A stretch of DNA of 21,649 nucleotides, taken from positions 1 through 21,649 of the forward strand of contig SEDG01000023.1 of the NCBI GenBank assembly GCA_004295885.1, read 5' to 3'. The position numbers and the translations under genes are program-made. This document shows positions 15,730-21,649 of the stretch, in pieces. This stretch comes from Pedobacter sp. Its GTDB lineage: Bacteria > Bacteroidota > Bacteroidia > Sphingobacteriales > Sphingobacteriaceae. Positions within the stretch are counted from its first letter, which is position 1; every line of letters begins with the position of its first letter. The notes under the pieces are model-generated. The model was given only the letters and a program-made list of their open reading frames with translations, was not told the DNA's origin and searched no databases.

Positions 15730-18093
15730 ATGAATAACTTATCTTTTAAGCTCATCACTGTATTCTTTTTTATGTCTGCCCAATTCGTTGCAAAGGCACA
15801 ATTGTTAAATGAATTAAAAACCTCATTTAATAACTATAATCAAAATGTTTTCCAAGAAAAGATTTTTGTACACACCGATAAAGAACAGTATTTAACTGGA
15901 GAAATTTTATGGTTTAAAGTGTACAATGTTGATGCTGTTACTAAAAAGCTAAATGACTTAAGTAAAGTTTGCTACATAGAGTTGTTAGATGAAAAAAATA
16001 AACCTGTTTTACAGTCGAAAATTGCTCTTGTTGCTGGTATGGGAAACGGCTCTCTTTATATCCCAAAGGCGTTGTTAAATGGTTCTTATACTTTTAGGGC
16101 ATATACCAATTGGATGAAGAATTTTGAAACAAACTTATTCTTTGAAAAAAAGATTACAATCCTCAATTCTTTGAACTCCCTAGTAAAGTCTAGTCCTAAA
16201 ACCGAAATAGATTTGCAGTTTTTTCCAGAAGGCGGAGAAATGATTGAAGGTATTCAAACTAATGTTGGTTTTAAAGCAACAAATTCTTTTGGTAACGGAG
16301 TTGATGTAAGAGGCGCTGTTGTTAATCAAAAAAATGATACCGTTGCCAGATTTAAATCATTTAAGTTTGGAATAGGTAAGTTTTCTTTTACTCCCTTACC
16401 AAATCAGACCTACAGGGTAGTTGCTGTGGTGAAAAAGGAAATTATAAATGAACAATTTCCTGTAGCTAAAAAACAGGGATACTCATTGAGCCTAAATGAT
16501 GGAGAACGTATAACGCTTGATGTTGCCACTAATTTACAAGCAAATAAAGTTTATTTGATGGTACATAATAATAGGAAAATAAACATCGCTGAAACAGCAA
16601 CAATACTTGAAGGCAAGGCATCATTTGCAATTAATAAGTCTAAACTAGGGGATGGGTTATCATTTTTAACAATTTTTAATGAAAGTGGACAGCCTGTTTG
16701 TGAAAGGTTGTATTTCAAAAGGCTATCATCTAAGTTAAAAATAGATGCTAATCCGAGTTTTACCAGTTATAACGTCAGGAAACCGGTAGATGTTAATTTT
16801 AGCATAAAAAACGAAAAAGGCGATCCAATAACAGCAAATATTTCTATTGCTGTAAGAAGAATAGATTCTTTACAGGGTATGGATCAAAGTGATATTTTAA
16901 GTTATTTATTCTTAAGTTCTGAAGTAAAGGGTAACATAGAATCACCTGGTTATTACTTTGCAAATGAAACTCAAGAGAGTAACGAAGCATTAGATAATTT
17001 ATTAATAACACAAGGTTGGAGGCGGTTTTCATGGAACGTTGTTAGGAAAAATCAAAGTCCTTCGTTACAGTTTTTACCAGAAGTTAATGGACATTTAATT
17101 ACAGGCAAAATTAAAAGTAAGGATGGTGCATCAATAAAAAATGCAGCACTATATTTAAGCATTCCAAAAGTTAGCAATCAATTTTATCAATCTACGGCTG
17201 ATGAAAATGGAAACTTCGTTTTCAATACAAAAGACATTAATGGTGTAAATGAAATTGTTGTTGAGGCTATTGATACTACTGCAATAATATCAGTTTTAAG
17301 TCCTTTTTCTGAAAAGTATAGCCATTTAAGTTCTTATGATATTACGCCTAATGAGAAAGAATTTAATGAGACGCAATTTTATAGTTTAGCAACACAAATT
17401 CAAAATACTTACTCCGCTGATAGATTGAACCAATTTTCACAATTGGTTGTTGATACAGCCATGTTTTATGGCACACCATTTAAAACATATAGACTAAATA
17501 ATTATACTAGGTTTAGAACGTTAGAAGAAACCATGAGGGAATATGTAACACAAACTTTTATTACTAAGGGAAGCGAATATCAAATCCGATTATTAGGTAA
17601 AGATGTTTCCCTTAATGGTAATCCCTTAGTTTTGTTGGATGGAGTTCCTTATTTTAACATGAATAAAGTAATGAAAATTGATCCTTATAAAATAGAGAGA
17701 CTTGAAATTATACCCGAAAAATACTATTTAGGATCTGGGGTTTATGAAGGGATTTTAAGCTTTTTTAGTTTCAAACCAAATTTGTCTTCTATCGAAATTA
17801 ACGCTAACGCAATTGTATTAGACTATGAAGGGATCCAACAACAACGAGAGTTTTATTCTCCTGCCTATAGCTCTGCACAAGAAATTAACAGTCGTATTCC
17901 CGATTTTAGAAATGTTTTGTATTGGGCGCCTTTTGTAGGTGTTGATAAAGATGGAAAAGGTCAGGTTAAATTTTATACCTCAAACTTTGCGGGTACATAT
18001 ATTGGCACTATTAATGGGCTTTCTGCAGATGGAACACCTGGTGTCGGCTCGTTTTTATTCCAAGTTAGAGACGAAACTAAGCAGAAGCCTTAG
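15730..18093 (+). CDS. Exported macroglobulin (MG2)-domain protein with receptor-plug-like motif
   Basis: The chosen start, ATG at 15730, gives a proper signal peptide (LITVFFFMSAQFVAKAQ, cut near residue 24) and lies 11 nt after the DUF4249 stop; the longer frame from 15664 would overlap that gene and hide the signal. The 787-residue product starts with an alpha-2-macroglobulin MG2-like domain (about 44-140: KIFVHTDKEQYLTGEILWFK, GSYTFRAYTNWM). More beta-sandwich domains follow (FFPEGGEMIEGIQTNVGFKA). Near 636 a plug-like LVLLDGVPYFNMN and RLEIIPEKYYLGS appear, and a final beta domain with GQVKFYTSNFAGTYIG. No thioester CxEQ motif was seen, so it is not a classical trapping macroglobulin. 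Proteins of this build recur with TonB receptor/DUF4249 pairs; the function is unknown, possibly receptor scaffold or display. Confidence 0.82.
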   Translation: MNNLSFKLITVFFFMSAQFVAKAQLLNELKTSFNNYNQNVFQEKIFVHTDKEQYLTGEILWFKVYNVDAVTKKLNDLSKVCYIELLDEKNKPVLQSKIALVAGMGNGSLYIPKALLNGSYTFRAYTNWMKNFETNLFFEKKITILNSLNSLVKSSPKTEIDLQFFPEGGEMIEGIQTNVGFKATNSFGNGVDVRGAVVNQKNDTVARFKSFKFGIGKFSFTPLPNQTYRVVAVVKKEIINEQFPVAKKQGYSLSLNDGERITLDVATNLQANKVYLMVHNNRKINIAETATILEGKASFAINKSKLGDGLSFLTIFNESGQPVCERLYFKRLSSKLKIDANPSFTSYNVRKPVDVNFSIKNEKGDPITANISIAVRRIDSLQGMDQSDILSYLFLSSEVKGNIESPGYYFANETQESNEALDNLLITQGWRRFSWNVVRKNQSPSLQFLPEVNGHLITGKIKSKDGASIKNAALYLSIPKVSNQFYQSTADENGNFVFNTKDINGVNEIVVEAIDTTAIISVLSPFSEKYSHLSSYDITPNEKEFNETQFYSLATQIQNTYSADRLNQFSQLVVDTAMFYGTPFKTYRLNNYTRFRTLEETMREYVTQTFITKGSEYQIRLLGKDVSLNGNPLVLLDGVPYFNMNKVMKIDPYKIERLEIIPEKYYLGSGVYEGILSFFSFKPNLSSIEINANAIVLDYEGIQQQREFYSPAYSSAQEINSRIPDFRNVLYWAPFVGVDKDGKGQVKFYTSNFAGTYIGTINGLSADGTPGVGSFLFQVRDETKQKP

Positions 18094-18184
18094 GAAGAGT
18101 AAATTTCCTTCCGTTATGATATGCAATTCTAAAATCAGTTTTATCTTCGCTCTACATAAATGAGTAACACAGAATTTAAAAACT

Positions 18185-18844
18185 ATGAATAATCAAATGA
18201 AGAAATTAAGTTTAATCATCTTGTTTTTTATTGCTTTTTTTAGCCTAAAAGCGCAAGAAGCACCTTTTTCCAAAGATATACAAAGTTTTAAAAAGAAGGA
18301 TAGCATAGATTTTCCTCCTAAAAAAGCAGTGCTGTTTATTGGCAGTTCTACCTTTACCAAATGGACCAATGTGCAAACTTATTTCCCAAATCATACCATC
18401 ATAAATAGAGGTTTTGGCGGTTCATCTTTACCCGATTTAATATATTTTGTAAAGGATATCGTTTATCCATACAAGCCAAAACAAGTGGTAATATACTGTG
18501 GTGAAAATGATTTTACAGGCGGAGCAACGGCGCAAGTTGTAGCCGATAGAGTTAAGCAATTATTTGATTTAATTAGAGAAAAATATCCAAAGGTTCAGCT
18601 TACTTATATTTCCATTAAGCCAAGCCCATCAAGAGAAAAATATTGGACGGAGATGAAGCTTGCAAATAAATTAATTGCTGATTTGATTTCGAAAACAAAA
18701 AGAGCGGATTACATTAATACTTTTGATGCGATGTTTAATGCAGATGGAACAATTATGAAAGAGATTTTCCTTTCAGATAACTTGCACATGAATGCAAAAG
18801 GTTATGCGATTTGGGCACCAATTATAGAGCCTTATTTGAAATAA
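18185..18844 (+). CDS. Exported SGNH/GDSL-type hydrolase
   Basis: The product has 219 residues with a signal peptide ending near SLKAQ (residue 24). Block I is VLFIGSSTF with nucleophile Ser55 (GSS in place of GDS). Block II is INRGFGGSS around Gly76-Gly79. Block III is YCGENDF with Asn108. Block V is SDNLHMN with Asp198 and His201. All four SGNH residues are present, so it should be an active esterase or lipase of the GDSL group; members of this subgroup act on acetylated sugars or lipids, and the substrate cannot be told. The start may be the ATG at 18185 or the one at 18197, which begins MKKLSL. It lies 91 nt after the macroglobulin-like gene, so it may have its own promoter. Confidence 0.88.
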   Translation: MNNQMKKLSLIILFFIAFFSLKAQEAPFSKDIQSFKKKDSIDFPPKKAVLFIGSSTFTKWTNVQTYFPNHTIINRGFGGSSLPDLIYFVKDIVYPYKPKQVVIYCGENDFTGGATAQVVADRVKQLFDLIREKYPKVQLTYISIKPSPSREKYWTEMKLANKLIADLISKTKRADYINTFDAMFNADGTIMKEIFLSDNLHMNAKGYAIWAPIIEPYLK

Positions 18845-18848
18845 AATG

Positions 18849-18911
18849 TTTGTCATTCCGAGTTCCGAGGAATCTCATAAATAGATTCTTCGTTGCACTC
18901 AGAATGACAAA
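18849..18911. repeat. Palindromic intergenic repeat (GTCATTCCGAG type)
   Basis: Outer arms TTTGTCATTC (18849-18858) and GAATGACAAA (18902-18911) are perfect inverted copies; inner arms GAATCT and AGATTC close a second stem. Such repeats are common between genes in Bacteroidota genomes. It fills nearly the whole 72-bp gap between two convergent genes, so it may act as a two-way terminator. It is a different family from the repeat at 486. Confidence 0.8.
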
Positions 18912-18916
18912 GTTGC

Positions 18917-19660
18917 TTAAATCCCAAACCTTAGCCTCAAAGCTTCGCTGTTAGAACGACTAGAGGTAACACGGGTTTCATCAACATTGTTAAGCACAAA
19001 AATAAGTGCACCATTAAAGCCTTTTCTAATTTCTTTGATGTATTCTGTATTGATGATTTCACTGCGATGAATTCTTAAAAATTCTTCAGGCAATTTTTCT
19101 TCCAGTGTAGATAAAGTAAAATCTGTTAAGTGTTTTTTGCCATCTACCGTGTGTAAAAAAACATATTTGTCTTCTGCTTGGATATGCACTATGTCATCTA
19201 GCTTAATCAATAAAATTTTATCTCCAAGTTTAACAGTTAAGGTTTTAATGGATTTTTTACCTTGTATCTGGCGAATTAATTCGTCGATAGGAACTTGAGC
19301 AGGAGCAAGGTTGGTTTGCTTAAGTTTTTTAATGGTTTTGTCTAACCTTTCAATTTCAATTGGTTTTAACAAGTAATCAATTGAGCCTTCTTCAAAAGCC
19401 TTGATGGCATATTGGTCGTATGCTGTTGTAAAAACAACTTTAGGTTGATGTTTCAGTTTCGCCAACATTTCAAATCCATTTAACACAGGCATTTCAATGT
19501 CTAAAAAGATTAAGTTAGGTTTCAAACTTTCAATTATTTCCAGTCCTTCAGCACCATTTTCTGCTTCAGCAACTATTTCTATTTCATCGTATTGCGCTAA
19601 CAAACGTTTAATTCGCTGGCGTGCCAGTTGTTCGTCATCTATAATTATGGTCTTCCACAT
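18917..19660 (-). CDS. LytTR-family response regulator
   Basis: This 247-residue DNA-binding regulator has a receiver domain at 1-120 with the acidic pair Asp8-Asp9 (IIDDEQLARQR), phosphorylation site Asp54 in IFLDIEMPVLNG, Thr78 in VVFTTAYD and Lys99 in YLLKPIE. A LytTR DNA-binding domain covers about 137-243 (LTVKLGDKILLIKLDDIVHI, FLRIHRSEIINTEYI). LytTR proteins bind imperfect direct repeats near promoters, often for envelope or export functions. The start lies 5 nt after the kinase stop, so the two are one operon. All key residues are present, although its partner kinase looks damaged. Confidence 0.93.
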   Translation of the reverse strand: MWKTIIIDDEQLARQRIKRLLAQYDEIEIVAEAENGAEGLEIIESLKPNLIFLDIEMPVLNGFEMLAKLKHQPKVVFTTAYDQYAIKAFEEGSIDYLLKPIEIERLDKTIKKLKQTNLAPAQVPIDELIRQIQGKKSIKTLTVKLGDKILLIKLDDIVHIQAEDKYVFLHTVDGKKHLTDFTLSTLEEKLPEEFLRIHRSEIINTEYIKEIRKGFNGALIFVLNNVDETRVTSSRSNSEALRLRFGI

Positions 19661-19665
19661 GGTGA

Positions 19666-20421
19666 TTAAATAAAAGGTATTGAAATTTTAATGTGCTTTT
19701 CTGGTGTATTGTTAATTTGAATATCGTGGTCATCTTTGTACAATAACTGCAGTTTATCGAATGTGCTTTGTAACCCATAACCTGCAATTAATTCTTCAGG
19801 GAAAGGAGTGCCGTTGTCATAAATAAAAATCTCAATTCTGTTTCCGTTTTGTATGATATTAACTTTCATTTCCCCGTGGTCACGAACATCTTTTAAGCCG
19901 TGTTTTAATGCGTTTTCTACCAAAGGCTGCAATAAAAATAACTTCACTAAATCCATCTCTTTCGATTTTAGCATGGTCTCTGCATTTATTCTCTGAAAGT
20001 GATAGAGTAAAATCAAAGTCCCGATGACGATGGTTATGAGGACGTTGAATTTGTAGTCACTGATGTGCCCAGTAAAACTGTATTTAAAATCAAAAGTGAG
20101 GGAAACGATAAAATAGGAGAGCTCCACACCAATAAAAAGGCCAACTAGGTTGCAGATGTAATAAATCCAAACGAAATTCCAAAAGCCGATTTTGGCAGGT
20201 GTAAAATAGCATTGAACAAGGGCGATTACATTGGCTATGCTCAAAGTAATAAATAAACTAAAAAGGATATTAAATAGGACATTTTTTGTTTGTATACCAG
20301 TCGGATTAAAAATGTAAATAAAGGCACTCATTAAAAGTCCTACCGAAATCCCGATTATAGCATATTTGATATTGGTTTTAAGCCAGCCACCTTCTTTAAA
20401 TGATAATCTTTTTTCTATCAT
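19666..20421 (-). CDS. LytS-type sensor kinase lacking the His-phosphoacceptor domain (in-frame deletion)
   Basis: The 251-residue protein has four or so membrane segments (about 20-39, 48-70, 80-108, 126-142). It then reads INAETMLKSKEMDLVKL to residue 161 and goes straight to FLLQPLVENALKHGL. In the LytS/YehU family the first segment is normally followed by about 100 residues containing the QINPHFLFN-type box with the phosphorylated His, and FLLQPLVENALKHG is the end of that block. Here the whole His box is gone without loss of frame. The ATPase part is present: Asn170 in the N box, Asp202-Asn203-Gly204, Gly214-x-Gly216 and QSTFDKLQLLY. The protein cannot autophosphorylate on the usual His. 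It might be a real truncated sensor, a decaying gene, or an assembly error at about 19936-19942. It is translated just upstream of the LytTR regulator. Confidence 0.85.
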   Translation of the reverse strand: MIEKRLSFKEGGWLKTNIKYAIIGISVGLLMSAFIYIFNPTGIQTKNVLFNILFSLFITLSIANVIALVQCYFTPAKIGFWNFVWIYYICNLVGLFIGVELSYFIVSLTFDFKYSFTGHISDYKFNVLITIVIGTLILLYHFQRINAETMLKSKEMDLVKLFLLQPLVENALKHGLKDVRDHGEMKVNIIQNGNRIEIFIYDNGTPFPEELIAGYGLQSTFDKLQLLYKDDHDIQINNTPEKHIKISIPFI

Positions 20422-20618
20422 GATATTTTAACAGGCATAATTTAGTGATTTTTTAATAGACCAAATTTGCAAAATAGCAGTAACCCCTTAAAGTTATTAT
20501 TGATGGATGGTAATATGTTTTGGATGAGTGGTAGGATAATGCAGCGAAATGCATTGGTTATTCGTTAAACAGACAATTAACCTTTAACCAATTAAACTAA
20601 AATAACTACTTTTACAAA

Positions 20619-20930
20619 GTGAAAAATCTAGGCATCATTTATCTAATTTTTATGACATTGCTTTCGGCATTGCCATGTAATGATGAAATTGAAAATCAGG
20701 ATGCCGCCTTCTCTCAAATCTCAAAGGTAGAACAGAAAAAAACTCAAGAAACAGAAAATTGCTCGCCAATATGTTTATGTTCTTGCTGTGGACAAAGTGT
20801 GGTTGAACCTCAACTTGTAACTTTTGATATTAAAATTCCTGCTGTGGATTTAGAGGGTAAAATTTCTAACTATCATTTCTCTTTAGAACAAAGAGCACAA
20901 AACATTTGGCAACCGCCCAAGTTGGTTTAA
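20619..20930 (+). CDS. Small exported Cys-rich protein, DUF6660-like
   Basis: The product has 103 residues from a GTG start at 20619 (MKNLGIIYLIFMTLLSALPC). The N-terminus is a signal peptide, with Cys at the end of the hydrophobic stretch. The middle holds a cysteine cluster, NCSPICLCSCCGQS, and the end is aromatic and basic (QNIWQPPKLV). The layout matches DUF6660 proteins of Bacteroidota, which often sit before a TonB-dependent receptor in metal-related loci. A role in metal binding is plausible from the cysteines but not shown. The next gene is a receptor starting 129 nt downstream. Confidence 0.65.
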   Translation: MKNLGIIYLIFMTLLSALPCNDEIENQDAAFSQISKVEQKKTQETENCSPICLCSCCGQSVVEPQLVTFDIKIPAVDLEGKISNYHFSLEQRAQNIWQPPKLV

Positions 20931-21059
20931 TTTATTCTTGTCTAAGCATATTTTATCTCAATGAGCATAATTTATAGGGCTTAGTAATTGTCCTGTTCAG
21001 TCAACAATTGAACATTTTAGCAATGCAACAATCGTATTTTATTAAACTAAAAATCCACA

Positions 21060-21649
21060 ATGAAGAAAATCATACTGTCAGTATTGGCATTATTTATAAC
21101 TACGTTAACTTTTGCCCAAAATACTTGGAAAGCGAAAATAGCAGATACAGAATCAAAGACACCTTTAACCGAAGCTTATGCTTTATTAAAAGGCACGAAT
21201 ATCAACGCAAAAGCCGATGAAAAAGGAATCATCACTTTAAGTAATATTCCAAACGGACCTCAAACCATCATCATAAAATTAGTAGGGTACGAACAGAAAG
21301 ACATTTCTCTTACTTTTCCGTTAACCCAAACAGAACCGCAAGAAGTTTTATTGGAAGCAACCGAAGACGAATTGGAAGGCATCACAATTTCTAGTACCCG
21401 AAGTTCAAGAAGCATACAAGATATTGCCACTCGTGTAGAATTTATCGCAGGAGAAGAATTGGAAGAAAAAGCCAATATGAAACCTGGTGATATTAGGATG
21501 ATGTTAAGCGAAAGTACAGGAATACAGACACAGCAAACTTCAGCAACTTCTGCCAATGCAGCAATTAGAATTCAGGGTTTAGATGGCCGTTATACACAAA
21601 TTTTAAAAGATGGTTTCCCTTTATACGCAGGCGCATCTAGCGGATTGGG
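21060..21649 (+). CDS. TonB-dependent receptor, N-terminal part (runs off the window)
   Basis: From the ATG at 21060 the frame is open to the window edge (196 codons). A signal peptide MKKIILSVLALFITTLTFAQ is followed by a carboxypeptidase-regulatory-like domain (about 22-100: NAKADEKGIITLSNIPNG, IIIKLVGYEQKDISL). A TonB-box-like stretch (EGITISSTRSSRSIQDIATR) and the plug begin next (VEFIAGEELEEKANMKPGDI, STGIQTQQTS, AAIRIQGLDGRYTQILKDGF). It resembles the CirA/BtuB-like group for siderophores, cobalamin or metals rather than SusC. With the DUF6660-like gene in front, a metal-related substrate is a reasonable guess. Barrel and stop are outside the window. Confidence 0.88.
   Translation, partial: MKKIILSVLALFITTLTFAQNTWKAKIADTESKTPLTEAYALLKGTNINAKADEKGIITLSNIPNGPQTIIIKLVGYEQKDISLTFPLTQTEPQEVLLEATEDELEGITISSTRSSRSIQDIATRVEFIAGEELEEKANMKPGDIRMMLSESTGIQTQQTSATSANAAIRIQGLDGRYTQILKDGFPLYAGASSGL

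Noticed and set aside
21008..21220. 70-codon plus-strand frame overlapping the receptor start
   Set aside because: It is out of frame with the receptor, shows no signal peptide or domain, and ends inside the receptor gene.
21260..21556. 98-codon minus-strand frame near the right edge
   Set aside because: It is antisense to the N-terminal domain of the TonB-dependent receptor beginning at 21060, which has signal peptide and plug motifs.
1..21649. CRISPR arrays, tRNA or rRNA genes, intact insertion sequences
   Set aside because: No regularly spaced direct repeats, no cloverleaf or rRNA-like segments and no transposase or integrase motifs were seen on either strand.

Overview
The window looks like a chromosome segment of a low-GC, glycan-degrading member of the Bacteroidota, most likely Pedobacter or a close relative in the Sphingobacteriaceae. 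The grounds are a SusC/SusD pair, many TonB-dependent receptors, a LytTR two-component pair, DUF4249 and DUF6660 proteins, near absence of strong Shine-Dalgarno sites, and the palindromic GTCATTGCGAGGA and GTCATTCCGAG intergenic repeats common in that group. The genus call is inference from protein style, not from a marker gene. No rRNA, tRNA, CRISPR array or intact transposase was seen.

Left part (1-7500): a xylan-type polysaccharide utilisation locus. The tail of a sialate-O-acetylesterase-family esterase (+ strand) converges on a minus-strand operon running susC-like (7268 to 4185), susD-like (4161 to 2766), GH10 xylanase (2753 to 1059). The SusC partner and the xylanase are intact. The SusD gene carries a frameshift together with an apparent internal loss of roughly 100 residues. 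The xylanase has a carbohydrate-binding module inserted inside the GH10 barrel. A near-perfect LacI-type operator overlaps the predicted -33 element of the susC promoter, with a second partial copy 76 bp away. The 587 bp between the convergent genes hold a nested palindromic repeat, an unexplained structured stretch and a rho-independent terminator.

Middle part (7722-18093): five same-strand, tightly packed envelope genes. They encode a 1081-residue exported protein with three successive caspase-like (peptidase C14) folds, of which only the third keeps the His/Cys dyad; an unnamed exported protein; an STN-domain TonB-dependent receptor; a DUF4249 lipoprotein; and a macroglobulin-domain (MG2-like) exported protein with a short receptor-plug-like motif. 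This is the best candidate in the window for a poorly described system: a periplasmic caspase-family protease with two pseudoenzyme modules, linked to an outer-membrane receptor complex. An exported SGNH hydrolase follows at 18185.

Right part (18849-21649): a palindromic repeat separates the SGNH gene from a convergent LytTR regulator/sensor kinase operon. The kinase keeps its membrane segments and ATPase domain but lacks the whole His-phosphoacceptor domain, in frame. Then come a small Cys-rich DUF6660-like protein and the start of a TonB-dependent receptor cut off by the window edge. Two genes in the window (susD-like and kinase) therefore appear to have lost about 100 residues internally, which is either real decay or an assembly fault and should be settled before interpreting either.
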